From: Acidicapsa ligni
GTDB taxonomy: Bacteria > Acidobacteriota > Terriglobia > Terriglobales > Acidobacteriaceae
Length of the DNA stretch: 64,000 bases
Assembly: GCF_025685655.1 (NCBI RefSeq)
Contig: NZ_JAGSYG010000003.1
Span: 1 to 64,000, forward strand
Direction of reading: 5' to 3'
The position numbers were made by a program, and so were the translations under genes. The notes beneath the pieces are model-generated. The model made no database searches, was not told the DNA's origin, and was given only the letters and a program-made list of their open reading frames with translations. Below are positions 44,282 to 52,831 of the stretch, in pieces. Positions within the stretch are counted from its first letter, which is position 1. Each line of letters starts with the position of its first letter.

Positions 44282-45910
44282 CTACGCGGTCGCAGGCTGA
44301 GTGCCTTCCTCGTCATGTTCACGAGTCGGATTGCGCAGAAGCACAAGAACCACGACGGCCCCGGCAAGCGAAGTGAAGGCACAAGAGAACATGACAAGGC
44401 GAAAGCCTGAAAGAAATGACATATCCAAGATCGACGTCGCTCTGATCCGTTGCTCTTCCGTCAGCCCCGCAGGTATTGGAATGTCATGGATTCGAGACTT
44501 GCCAGCGACCATTTGATTGCGAGCCTCGACTGGTAGACCGGAGCGATCCAGTTGCCTCTGCAGGCTGACTGCGAATCCATGCGCCAGGACCAGAGACAGC
44601 ACCGATACAGCCAATAAGCCACCCATTCGGGAGAGTGCATTGTTTACCGCCGATGCAATGCCCGTTTGGTGGTCCAGGACCGAGGACATCACTGCAGTCG
44701 TGAGTGGTGCGACTGCACAGGTCATTCCAGCGCCAAGCAGCAGTACTCCGGGCAGGATGCCGAAGACGTAGCTTTGTTGCTGGTCCAAAAGAGCGAATGC
44801 AATGAAACCAGCCCCAGCGAGCGCCGCGCCGAGCGCCAGCAAGACACGCTCGCCGATTCGGGGGATCAAGTCTCCGACACGAGCAGAGAAGACGAACATG
44901 AGAGCGATCAGCGGAAGAAAGACCGCGCCCGCAGCGACGGGAGCGTAGTGACGCACCTGGATGAGGTAGAAAGGCGTTACATAGAGCGCCCCGGTCAGAG
45001 CCCCGTAGAGGAGGAAGGTAAGCAAGTTGGCAGCCAGAAAGCGTGGGATGCGGAAGAGCGATAGCGGGATCATCGCATTTGTTCGCTTGGACTGAGACCA
45101 CAGAAAAGCAGCGAGCAGCACCAGTCCGGTCATGAATACCAAGATCACCTTAGGGCTGTGCCAACCAAACTCTGGGGCGAACGAAAGAGCATAGATCAAC
45201 GCGGCGAAGGCTAACGTGGCCAACGCGGCCCCCAGGCGATCGAGGGGTCGTGCCATCTCGCCGTCGCCCGCCGATCGGCTTTCCGGGATTCGGGGCGACA
45301 ACAAGACGACCACCATGGCGATTGGCACGTTTAGCAAAAAAATGAGTCGCCATGACCAGATCTGGATGAGCCAGCCCCCGGCCACGGGGCCGAGAGCGGC
45401 AAAGACGCTTGTCCAGGCGGACCAGGTTCCGATGGCCCTGCCACGCTGATCCGCAGGGAACGATGCTGACAGGATCGAGAGTCCTTGAGGAATCAGAAGC
45501 GCGGCTCCGATTCCCTGGATGATGCGGGATGCAACAAGCATTGCTAAAGAAAGCGAAAGAGCGCACGCCACGGAGGCGAGCGCAAAGATGACGATGCCCC
45601 AGATGAAGATCCGGCGCCTTCCATACCGATCACCGATAGCGCCCCCAGGTAGCAAGAGAGAGGCAGTGAACAGTGCGTAGCTCTGGACAATCCATTGAAT
45701 ACTGCCTGAGGTCCCCTGGAAGGCAGCTTGCAATCTCGGTAACGCAACATTGACAACTGAGCTATCCATGAACGCCAGTGACGAGCCAAGGATGATGGCA
45801 ATTAATACCCATTTGCGGTCGTTCGGGGTACAAGGTGAAGCCGACGCACTTGAATCTACGTGAATACAGGGGGGTAAAACATGAGCATTAGCAGTCGGAA
45901 TCATTGGCAC
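44282..45910 (-). CDS. MFS drug efflux pump, DHA2 (EmrB/QacA) family
   Basis: 542 residues with about 14 membrane helices. DHA2 motifs: FMDSSVVNVALPRLQ in helix I, GDRYGRRRIFIWG (motif A) and GPVAGGWLIQIWSWRLIFLLNVP (motif C/B area, residues about 163-185). A proton-driven exporter of hydrophobic drugs or toxins; substrate unknown. Its start is divergent from the MBL-fold gene, and the 253-bp gap holds an operator-like 52-bp block that is repeated in front of a MarR gene at 51.9 kb, so MarR control of this pump is likely. Confidence 0.92.
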   Translation of the reverse strand: MPMIPTANAHVLPPCIHVDSSASASPCTPNDRKWVLIAIILGSSLAFMDSSVVNVALPRLQAAFQGTSGSIQWIVQSYALFTASLLLPGGAIGDRYGRRRIFIWGIVIFALASVACALSLSLAMLVASRIIQGIGAALLIPQGLSILSASFPADQRGRAIGTWSAWTSVFAALGPVAGGWLIQIWSWRLIFLLNVPIAMVVVLLSPRIPESRSAGDGEMARPLDRLGAALATLAFAALIYALSFAPEFGWHSPKVILVFMTGLVLLAAFLWSQSKRTNAMIPLSLFRIPRFLAANLLTFLLYGALTGALYVTPFYLIQVRHYAPVAAGAVFLPLIALMFVFSARVGDLIPRIGERVLLALGAALAGAGFIAFALLDQQQSYVFGILPGVLLLGAGMTCAVAPLTTAVMSSVLDHQTGIASAVNNALSRMGGLLAVSVLSLVLAHGFAVSLQRQLDRSGLPVEARNQMVAGKSRIHDIPIPAGLTEEQRIRATSILDMSFLSGFRLVMFSCAFTSLAGAVVVLVLLRNPTREHDEEGTQPATA

Positions 45911-46040
45911 AAGTCATGGATGCTCCCGAATGAGAAAGGACGCGCAGCCGACGCCCCAACTGGCAAAGGTCGAAGTCGTTTGGTTCGCCGTGTAGCAACA
46001 GAATCCATCATTATCACCATATGCCTTCAGTTCGGTGACG

Positions 46041-46092
46041 GACTATAGGGGATACCCATTAACAGATAGCCCGTAACATAAGGACCCGATTG
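46041..46092 (+). promoter_or_regulatory. MarR-type operator/promoter block, copy 1
   Basis: A 52-bp block that aligns without gaps to 51877-51928 at 38 of 52 positions, best in GACTATA, ATAYCCATTAA and CGTAA. It lies between the divergent DHA2 pump and the MBL-fold gene. The downstream operon ends with a truncated MarR gene closely similar to the intact one that follows copy 2. Confidence 0.55.
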
Positions 46093-46163
46093 TGATGAGC
46101 TATGAGTCAGTTTAGAGTTCGTGTGATAAGAGAAAGTCGCCACAATAGGCTTGGACTACCGAT

Positions 46164-46934
46164 ATGGAAAATGTAAAAGTTCGCATCATGCTGATAGACG
46201 GCCCTACCTTGTTCATTGAATATGCCGGCCTTCGTCTTCTTACCGATCCCACCTTTGACCCGCCCCAGCTTTATCCTTTGGGAGGAGAAAATCTCAGGAA
46301 GTATAATTCGCCACCGGTGACACCTGAGTCGCTGCTGCCCATTGACGCAGTTCTGCTGAGTCACGATCATCATATGGATAATCTGGACCAGGCTGGAAGA
46401 GCGTTTCTCCCGAGTGCGGGGCGCGTGATCACGACCGCCAGCGGAGCAAAGAGACTCGGAGGAGAGACGATCGGCCTTCACCCGTGGGAGACGACCACCA
46501 TTCCGCTGCCGAATGGGGGTAAACTCACCATTACCGCGACGCCCGCGCGTCATGGTCCAATTGGGATTGAGCCAATCATCGGCGATGTGGTCGGATTCGT
46601 ACTCTCGACTGAAGGCCACCGGGACATCTACATCACTGGTGACACGGTATGGTTTGAGGGTTTGGAGCCGGTAGCGCAGCGGTTCAATGTTGGTCTTGCT
46701 GTCCTCTATGCTGGTGCAGCTCAGCCGCGAGGCCCCTTCAACGTAACCATGAACTCCAACGACGCGCTTGAAGCAGCTAGTCGCTTCAAGGATGCCAAGA
46801 TTACGTCTGTTCATAACTATGGCTGGAGTCATTTCATCCAGAGCCCGCAGGAATTGGAGACAGCCTTCAAATTTGTTGGGAATGATCGGCTCATCACACT
46901 AAAACCAGCTGTCCCAGTCGACTTGACTATTTGA
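46164..46934 (+). CDS. MBL-fold metallo-hydrolase (UlaG-like)
   Basis: 256 residues. The metal-binding motif is SHDHHMDNLD, with a second ligand region ATPARHGP and later ITGDTVWFEG and SVHNYGWSHF. The pattern fits the RNase Z/UlaG-like branch that binds two metals and hydrolyses lactones, phosphoesters or related bonds; substrate unknown. No signal peptide. The next frame on the same strand begins with a truncated MarR gene, and a MarR-type operator block precedes it, so it is likely a MarR-controlled gene. Confidence 0.85.
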   Translation: MENVKVRIMLIDGPTLFIEYAGLRLLTDPTFDPPQLYPLGGENLRKYNSPPVTPESLLPIDAVLLSHDHHMDNLDQAGRAFLPSAGRVITTASGAKRLGGETIGLHPWETTTIPLPNGGKLTITATPARHGPIGIEPIIGDVVGFVLSTEGHRDIYITGDTVWFEGLEPVAQRFNVGLAVLYAGAAQPRGPFNVTMNSNDALEAASRFKDAKITSVHNYGWSHFIQSPQELETAFKFVGNDRLITLKPAVPVDLTI

Positions 46935-47044
46935 GACTGCGCCCACCCGCTGACATTCGAGACCCTGTGCATCGAAAGGCAGCGGGTGACTGTGCAAATT
47001 TCCAGTATTGTCAGTTCCGACTTCCCATCTCTATCGTAGGGGGA

Positions 47045-47161
47045 ATGGACAACATCAGGCTGACGGCCCGTGAGCGTGAGCTTTGGCGTGCTGTAGAGAT
47101 ACTCGGCGGTGTCATCTCCAGCCGTATTGAGAGCGAAGCCCTGAAAGCCTGCGTCAAAACT
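47045..47161 (+). pseudogene. Truncated MarR-family regulator
   Basis: GGGGGA and ATGGACAACATC begin a frame reading DNIRLTARERELWRAVEILG then SSRIESEALKAC. It aligns codon for codon, and also at the DNA level, with the start of the intact MarR gene at 52068 (LTAREL-NLWRAVKIL, FSRIESGVLRAC). After 39 codons the match ends and unrelated sequence follows. The winged helix is lost, so no regulator can be made. It lies 110 bp after the MBL-fold gene, which fits a former MBL-MarR operon cut by a deletion. Confidence 0.75.
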
Positions 47162-47241
47162 TCAACTATCCTCCCCCTCGGAACCTCTTCTTCGGGACCT
47201 TCCCTTCAGGCCATTTTGATGGCCTCGCTATACCGAAAGAC

Positions 47242-48330
47242 TCACCTTCGATTTCGCAGTGACCCGTCATGCAGATGCACCCGTAGCATCTTTTGAAACA
47301 ACTTTGGATACGCCGATAAAGCGCGCAGTGCATGTGAACGTAAACCTGGTCGTCGGTCCATCAGCAACATGGCGGATGCCATTGCTTGCGGGAGCCGCAA
47401 CGTCGTGACGTGTTTCGAGGCATAGCTGTCCAGGTTATTCGAGCCGATAGCATCGGCCAGCAGCCTCGCCTGACGAAAGCTAATCGCCAGGCCCTCGCCC
47501 GTGATCGCATCGACAGATCCCGACGCGTCGCCCAGAAGCGCAATGTTGCCCCGCGTGACGCGACGCAGGCGTGTGGTGGTAGTGATCGCGCCGCGTTCGC
47601 TTGTAATGCACTGGAGGCCCGAGAGCTTGGCACGCAGCAGAGGCACACTATCGATAATGTCCTGCAGCCTCACTTCACGAGAACTCGTGACGACTGCTAC
47701 GCAGATTTCTTCCTGACTCAGCGGAGTGATATAGGCCTGTCCCGCAGCAGCCCAGTGAACTTCTACGTATTCGCTCCAAGGTCTTATGCGGTAGTGGGCA
47801 CGGAAGCCGAAACGTCGATGACGCAATCTGCGATCGTCAAGTGCTGCCCACGAACGTACACGCGAAGCGTGGCCATCAGCGCCGATTATCCAGCGATATG
47901 CGCACGGCTTACTCTGGACGGTTGGCGGTGCCGAAACACTGAGGACGACAGGCGCACCCCACAACATGCGAACGCCAACGTTCCTTGCATATTCCATTAG
48001 CAGATTGTGCAACGTTAATCTGCGGACGCCGAGACCCGTTTTGCTGGTTCCGTTGCTACTGTCTCGATCAAAGGTAGCCGATACCGTGCTATGCCCATCA
48101 GCAAAACGAATCCCGATAAACGGGGCACCGTCGTTCGGGCGCGGCACGACGCCCAGTTGAGCTAGTTCGAACAGCGCGTCCGGCATCAACCCTTCACCAC
48201 AAGCCTTATCGATAGGAGGTCGCTGCGAATCCGCCAGTAATACGTCTGCTCCGCGGCGTCGCAGCGCAATTGCCGCCGCTAGCCCGGCAGGACCACCGCC
48301 GACAATTAGAACATCACAGCTCTGTTTCAA
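47242..48330 (-). CDS. FAD-dependent oxidoreductase, geranylgeranyl-reductase-like
   Basis: About 362 residues. The N-terminal dinucleotide fold is DVLIVGGGPAGLAAAIALRRRG, with the second FAD motif RGNIALLGDASGSVDAITGEG; this order is typical of geranylgeranyl reductase/halogenase-like flavoproteins. I prefer a TTG start at 48330, six bases after GGAAGG; an ATG at 48381 would overlap the end of an upstream frame. Such genes often sit behind a type III polyketide synthase and a methyltransferase; here the upstream gene is only a remnant. The substrate is unknown. Confidence 0.8.
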   Translation of the reverse strand: MKQSCDVLIVGGGPAGLAAAIALRRRGADVLLADSQRPPIDKACGEGLMPDALFELAQLGVVPRPNDGAPFIGIRFADGHSTVSATFDRDSSNGTSKTGLGVRRLTLHNLLMEYARNVGVRMLWGAPVVLSVSAPPTVQSKPCAYRWIIGADGHASRVRSWAALDDRRLRHRRFGFRAHYRIRPWSEYVEVHWAAAGQAYITPLSQEEICVAVVTSSREVRLQDIIDSVPLLRAKLSGLQCITSERGAITTTTRLRRVTRGNIALLGDASGSVDAITGEGLAISFRQARLLADAIGSNNLDSYASKHVTTLRLPQAMASAMLLMDRRPGLRSHALRALSAYPKLFQKMLRVHLHDGSLRNRR

Positions 48331-48343
48331 GACGTCGCCTTCC

Positions 48344-48470
48344 TCATAACTCCCAGCATGCGAGAGCCGGCCGCTCGGCATAAGCTTTGGGCAAGTTCAG
48401 CAGCCTATAAACAGATTCCCGCGCGATGGCCGGCATCTCACCTTCCATTCGCAGTCGCTGCGCGTCGAGG
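48344..48470 (-). pseudogene. Possible C-terminal remnant of the gene upstream of the FAD reductase
   Basis: A minus-strand frame ends at 48344 with a protein-like C-terminus (EGEMPAIARESVYRLLNLP, then ACWEL), and its stop is followed at once by the ribosome site of the FAD reductase. That spacing is what a real preceding gene would have. Upstream in the frame (to 48739) the sequence looks random, so the bulk of the gene has been lost. Family unknown. Confidence 0.35.
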
Positions 48471-48772
48471 AAGCATCCGTAAGGTGCTCGTTGATTTCGA
48501 GATAAACGGTGCGGGCTTCGCTTGTTTATGCCAGCGGATCCACCCGCGTTGAAGTAGCGGTTCTTCCGAAGCATGTTACAAACTGAAGGTCCTCTCTCAG
48601 ACGGGAACTGACGGACAGACGATTTCGTTAGAGATGGAGCCAATATAGCAACCATCGCCATGAGGAACACCCGAGCAGAATTAGGAAGAAGGTACGCACG
48701 ATTACCCAACGCATGCTGTGGCCGGCTAACTACTGACACTCACACTCGGCGTCGGGCATCTGCAAGGGAACG

Positions 48773-49750
48773 CTAAAATTCCTCCCCGACCATCTCCTCG
48801 CTCTTTTTCCAAAGTGCCTCGGCAGTGGCGGCGTCGAGAGCGTACGCCCGAACGCCGTCATCTAGCGGTCCGAGCGGGCGATTATCCGATATGACTGGAC
48901 TGGTGCGACAATTCTCGCAGTAGCCCGCCCCAACTTCATCGCCCGACGCCACGACAGCACACCAGACTGACGTCGCCGCACCTTGCTGAATTGTTTTCAA
49001 TACGAACGGTTCTTTGCCTTCAGCGGCTAGCTGCTGGTTCATTTGGTCGATCATTTTCTCCATTGAACCTGGCTCCATGTGGCGCCCTAACTCAGTTTTG
49101 ATGAGTCCTGGATGGACCGCCGTGGCGCGCGTACCACGGGCCCTGTGACGCTTATCGAACTCGACGCCAAAAAGAATGTTGGCCGTCTTCGATCGTCCAT
49201 AGCCCACAAAGGGCTGGTATTCAGTTCTTGCGAAGTTCGGGTCGTCGAGGTCGACATTTGTGTATCGATGAGCTCCGGAGGATAGGTTAACGAGGCGCCC
49301 TCCGTCACGAATGAGTGCTGCGATCCGGTTGATCAGGACAAAGTGTCCAAGGTGATTCGTCCCGAATTGCCGCTCGAACCCATCCACCGTGTATTCAAGT
49401 GGAGTCGCCATGACACCTGCATTCGCGATTACTACATCGAATTGTTCGCCACTGTCCAACAATGCGTTGGCGCAAGCTCTCGCACTGCTGAGCTTTGCAA
49501 GGTCGGCTTCAACCAACTCGAAGTTGCCACCTTGTGCCTGCGCATCTTTTGTGATTTCGGTCGTCGCCCGTTGGGCCTTCGCCAAATCCCGCACGGCGCC
49601 CACAACATGCGCGCCATGCGAAACCAGCGATCGGGCAGTCTCGACTCCAATGCCGGCCGATACTCCGGTGACGAGGATCCTCTTGCCATTCAAATTGATT
49701 CCGGACAATACCTCGTCTGCCGTCGACGTAGCACCAAACGTGTTCGTCAT
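48773..49750 (-). CDS. Short-chain dehydrogenase/reductase
   Basis: 325 residues, of the longer retinol-dehydrogenase/WW-oxidoreductase-like SDR type. Cofactor motif TGVSAGIG near 37-44, NAG in VIANAGVMATP, and catalytic YGRSK with the upstream Ser in VNLSSGAHRY. It reduces or oxidises a carbonyl or alcohol with NAD(P); substrate unknown. It is the last gene of a minus-strand run AzoR, DoxX, SDR, all behind a divergent TetR regulator, which suggests quinone or azo-dye-type redox defence. Confidence 0.9.
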   Translation of the reverse strand: MTNTFGATSTADEVLSGINLNGKRILVTGVSAGIGVETARSLVSHGAHVVGAVRDLAKAQRATTEITKDAQAQGGNFELVEADLAKLSSARACANALLDSGEQFDVVIANAGVMATPLEYTVDGFERQFGTNHLGHFVLINRIAALIRDGGRLVNLSSGAHRYTNVDLDDPNFARTEYQPFVGYGRSKTANILFGVEFDKRHRARGTRATAVHPGLIKTELGRHMEPGSMEKMIDQMNQQLAAEGKEPFVLKTIQQGAATSVWCAVVASGDEVGAGYCENCRTSPVISDNRPLGPLDDGVRAYALDAATAEALWKKSEEMVGEEF

Positions 49751-49852
49751 CTTACTCCCTCCGTCTACAAATCAATAGAATTGGATGACGGCTGAATTCT
49801 CAGCGAGCTGGTCTCGTGGCCGCATCAGCCGCAGGGATTTACTCGGGATAGA

Positions 49853-50260
49853 TCAGATTAGTGTTTGCTTCTCCCCGGTAGGAGTCTTCGCTGTAAAGAG
49901 GCCCGCAAAGTTATTTCGATACTGGAGAAAGACCAGAATCCAAAGCACGGACGCGACCAAGGCCGGAGCGATGCTGGCTGGAGCAAGAGTCAAATGAAAG
50001 GCAAGGATGTTGTAGAGTTCCGCCGCGAGCAGTGCCAGCGCCAGAGGTACAAAGTATCCCGACAGAAGCAAGACACCGCCCAATAACTGTACCGCGAAGT
50101 AGAACGCAGAGAAATGCGATGTACTGACGACCACGAAGAACTGCATCACCAGTGGATTGGCCGGCGGTGGTTGAGGAATAAAATTAAGAAACCCGTTCAG
50201 GCCGAAAACTGCGAACATCAGTCCCAGCAGATAGCGTGCAATTGTCGAAGCAATTTTCAT
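49853..50260 (-). CDS. DoxX-family membrane protein
   Basis: 135 residues with four predicted membrane helices (YLLGLMFAVFGLNGFLNF, FYFAVQLLGGVLLLSG, VPLALALLAAELYNILAF, ALVASVLWILVFLQY). DoxX proteins occur with redox and thiol-stress genes; exact role unknown. It is 14 bp downstream of azoR on the same strand and shares its transcript, and the SDR gene follows about 100 bp later. Confidence 0.87.
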   Translation of the reverse strand: MKIASTIARYLLGLMFAVFGLNGFLNFIPQPPPANPLVMQFFVVVSTSHFSAFYFAVQLLGGVLLLSGYFVPLALALLAAELYNILAFHLTLAPASIAPALVASVLWILVFLQYRNNFAGLFTAKTPTGEKQTLI

Positions 50261-50274
50261 GTGCTGTCTCTCCT

Positions 50275-50901
50275 TTAGAGGGTCTGCGCGTACGTTTGCA
50301 CGGCCTGAAGATGGGGCGCGAGAAATGTATCCCGATCCTGACCATGATTCAGCGCCATGGTGCCGCCAGCTGTGAGAAATGTCGCTGCCGTCACGCCGAG
50401 GAAGCCGAAGAGTGCTCGAAGATATGGCTCCACGAAATTAAACGAGGCCATCTGGGTTTGGGCGTCGTAGATGCCGCCAGTTGCAAGGATGAACGTCGCC
50501 TTTTTGCCGATGATCAGCCCCTTTGGTGTTCCATCCGTGTAGGAGAAGGTCTTGCCGACACGAGCGATCTGGTCAATCCAGAGCTTCAGCACAGAGGGCA
50601 CGCTGAAGTTATGCATGGGCACACCGAAGACATATTCATCAGCCTCCTCTAGTTCTGACAAAAAGGAATCCGACAGCGAAAGCAACTGTTTCTGCTCCGG
50701 AGTACGCGCCTCTTCGGGCGTATACACAGCACCCACCCACTCAGCAGTGATGGGCGGAATTGAAGTCGTGTTCAGGTCGCGGTCAATTACCAGCCCATGC
50801 GGATGGGAAGACTTCCACTGGGTGACAAACGCGGCGGTCAATTCACGTGAGACGGAACGACCATGGAGTGGACTGGAATCGACGTGCAAAAGCTTAGGCA
50901 T
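50275..50901 (-). CDS. azoR: FMN-dependent NADH-azoreductase
   Basis: 208 residues, usual length. Start MPKLLHVDSSPLHGRSVSRELTAAF is cut here to note the FMN phosphate loop SSPLHGRSVS near 9-18; VPMHNFSVPSVLKLWIDQ and GGIYDAQT follow as in AzoR. The enzyme reduces azo dyes and quinones in two-electron steps and protects from thiol and quinone stress. It is divergent from a TetR gene, with a perfect inverted repeat in the gap, and leads the azoR-doxX-SDR run. Confidence 0.92.
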   Translation of the reverse strand: MPKLLHVDSSPLHGRSVSRELTAAFVTQWKSSHPHGLVIDRDLNTTSIPPITAEWVGAVYTPEEARTPEQKQLLSLSDSFLSELEEADEYVFGVPMHNFSVPSVLKLWIDQIARVGKTFSYTDGTPKGLIIGKKATFILATGGIYDAQTQMASFNFVEPYLRALFGFLGVTAATFLTAGGTMALNHGQDRDTFLAPHLQAVQTYAQTL

Positions 50902-50928
50902 CAGAAAACCCCCTATGCGACATCTGAT

Positions 50929-50946
50929 GACTAATAGACATTAGTC
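50929..50946 (-). promoter_or_regulatory. TetR-type operator between azoR and tetR
   Basis: GACTAAT, four bases, then its exact complement ATTAGTC. It lies 28 bp upstream of azoR and just before the TetR gene, the expected place and shape for a TetR-family operator acting on both genes. Confidence 0.65.
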
Positions 50947-50964
50947 GATTCAAAAGATAGACAT

Positions 50965-51621
50965 GTGTCGAATAAGTACACTGTCGCGCTGCGAGGGACT
51001 ATGCTTGAATTAGATATGTCAGATTCATTCCGATTCGGGGACGAGGTGGATTCAGTCGATCCACGCATTCTGCGGAGCCGCAGCATGCTTATTGAAGGTC
51101 TGGCTAGGTTGCTCAATATAAAAGACTTCGATCATATTTCTGTTCAGGACATCGCCGACGAGGCCGCTCTGAATCGCGCTACCTTTTATCTCCATTACCC
51201 AGATAAGAATGCCTTGTTGCAGGCCATGACTGAGACCCGGTTCCGGGAACTCGTTGAGCGTCGAAGTTTAACTTTCTCAGACTGTGAAGGTGGATTGCGG
51301 GCAATCGCATTAGGCGTCTGCGACTATCTTGCCGAGACCACCGGTTGCCCCAGTCAGTTGAAGAAAATGCCAGTCGAAGGATCAATCATCCCAGTCGTGG
51401 AAGCGATTTTCATGGAAGGCGCAAAAAACCACCCGGACGTGCCCGGTTTCGATAAAGCGATGGTGGCGACTACGACAGCCTGGGCAATCTTCGGTGCGGC
51501 CCGACGCTGGATTGAAACATCGGATCGTATTCCGGCCGAGGAGATGGCAGCGAAGATCGAGGGTATGGTCAAGCCGATCCTTCTGAACGTTTCTAAGGCG
51601 GCAAGTAAAGTCGGACTGTAG
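50965..51621 (+). CDS. TetR-family transcriptional regulator
   Basis: 218 residues from a GTG; ATGs at 51001 and 51019 are equally possible starts and would free the intergenic region for the operator. The helix-turn-helix is ISVQDIADEAALNRATFYLHYPDKNALL (split across residues about 51-78), typical of TetR; the C-terminal half is the ligand-binding helical domain. It is divergent from azoR-doxX-SDR and most likely represses them until a quinone or dye-like ligand binds. Confidence 0.9.
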   Translation: MSNKYTVALRGTMLELDMSDSFRFGDEVDSVDPRILRSRSMLIEGLARLLNIKDFDHISVQDIADEAALNRATFYLHYPDKNALLQAMTETRFRELVERRSLTFSDCEGGLRAIALGVCDYLAETTGCPSQLKKMPVEGSIIPVVEAIFMEGAKNHPDVPGFDKAMVATTTAWAIFGAARRWIETSDRIPAEEMAAKIEGMVKPILLNVSKAASKVGL

Positions 51622-51876
51622 AGTGGCTCGTTTTGCTCCCTGTGGACTGTGGTCAGCTTATCGAGGGCCACAGCTGTTATCGGAGCGTGCGCCAGCTCCA
51701 TAACGTGAAGCCAGCCACGTATCTATGATGCCTATCCTTCAATCGAAATGACGTAACGGAACTACCCGATCGTCACAGAAATCAAGTCCGCTTGAGTTCC
51801 TGTGTGTTGACAGAACTGACTGACCTCACAATGCATGGGCACTGCCAATACGCACAACCAAGCGCTGTTAGCGGAT

Positions 51877-51928
51877 GACTATAACGTATATCCATTAATG
51901 GACATCTCGTAATAGAAGCACACAATTG
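51877..51928 (+). promoter_or_regulatory. MarR-type operator/promoter block, copy 2
   Basis: A 52-bp block matching 46041-46092 at 38 of 52 positions without gaps. Here it contains a perfect palindrome CCATTAATGG (51892-51901), extended as TATCCATTAATGGACA, the size and symmetry of a MarR operator. It lies 140 bp before the intact MarR start in the otherwise empty 446-bp gap 51622-52067. Confidence 0.6.
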
Positions 51929-52067
51929 CTTGGGGATGCTAATCCGTTTACAGTCAGGCAAATTGATCGTTGTCCTCTGAAGGCTGCCTGAACGGACTGA
52001 AGGACAGAAAAGCAGCTTCCAGATTGTGGGTGTTGTAGGTTCCCCCATCCATCGTTATCGTTGGTGC

Positions 52068-52499
52068 GTGGACAAGTTCAATCTGACAGCTCGTGAGCTC
52101 AACCTTTGGCGTGCCGTGAAGATACTCAGCGATGTCGTGTTCAGCCGCATTGAGAGCGGCGTCCTGAGGGCTTGCGGGCTTTCGGGCTCGGAGTTTAGCG
52201 TGTTAAGTCGCCTTCACGATTTAGGCGATGGGAAATTGGGCCAGCAGGACCTTTTACAGTCGTTGAAGTGGAACAAGAGCAGGCTTTCGCATCAGCTTAC
52301 CCGCATGGAAGCAAAGGGATTTGTTCGTCGCGAGCCCGCCGGTCGCACCGCGGAGGTAGTGATGCTTGCTGCTGGGAAGAGGGTGCTCAAAGCGGCGCAG
52401 CCTGCGCACGCTCAAGCCATACGGCAGTACCTCAGCAAGAAGCTCACCCGAGAAGAAGCTGACACGCTACTCGCCATCTTTGAAAAGCTTTCAGAGTAG
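52068..52499 (+). CDS. MarR-family transcriptional regulator
   Basis: 143 residues from a GTG (VDKFNLTARELNLWRAV); an ATG at 52026 gives a longer but less plausible N-terminus. Winged helix: SGSEFSVLSRLHDLG, GQQDLLQSLKWNKSRLSHQLTRME and FVRREPAGRTAEVVML. The first 39 codons are closely duplicated in the broken gene at 47045. MarR proteins repress efflux pumps and detoxifying enzymes; the shared operator block suggests this one now controls the DHA2 pump and the MBL gene at 44-47 kb as well as itself. Confidence 0.88.
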   Translation: MDKFNLTARELNLWRAVKILSDVVFSRIESGVLRACGLSGSEFSVLSRLHDLGDGKLGQQDLLQSLKWNKSRLSHQLTRMEAKGFVRREPAGRTAEVVMLAAGKRVLKAAQPAHAQAIRQYLSKKLTREEADTLLAIFEKLSE

Positions 52500-52540
52500 G
52501 TCCTTCTCGACTCTTGACCGTTCCAGATCGCTCCCTGACT

Positions 52541-52831
52541 TCACTCCTGGTTCCATCTCTCCAGCGGTTGCAGCCAGAAGGCCTCATGAAAAGAGAGCTC
52601 GAATGTATGCCTCACGAACTCGGTCCCGAAGTATAGAAGAGGAATTGCCACAGCAAGCATGACCGCGAAACATAGGACATTGCCGATGGTTTCAAGCGGC
52701 GTAGCGCGTGAGGGGGTGAGCGGCGATCCACACTGGCTACAACGTTCAGTCCGGCCGGGGTCCTGTTTCGTTAGCCATCGGTTAGTGCTCTTCGCCAGTG
52801 AAGCGATAGCGTTCGCTGTCTCCGTCGTCAT
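52541..52831 (-). CDS. Small zinc-ribbon membrane protein
   Basis: 96 residues: an N-terminal helix, a CSQCGSPL knuckle (Cys-x2-Cys near 32-35) and one membrane segment (VLCFAVMLAVAIPLLYFG, about 53-70), then an aromatic tail. AGGAGG lies seven bases before the ATG, inside the end of the preceding gene, so the 50-bp overlap with 52782-53522 seems real and the two are translationally linked. Function unknown. Confidence 0.65.
   Translation of the reverse strand: MTTETANAIASLAKSTNRWLTKQDPGRTERCSQCGSPLTPSRATPLETIGNVLCFAVMLAVAIPLLYFGTEFVRHTFELSFHEAFWLQPLERWNQE

Noticed and set aside
46931..47296. A 121-codon frame taken as a whole gene
   Set aside because: Only codons from 47045 to about 47161 are MarR-like; the lead before it and the tail after it are unrelated, so I list it as a pseudogene.
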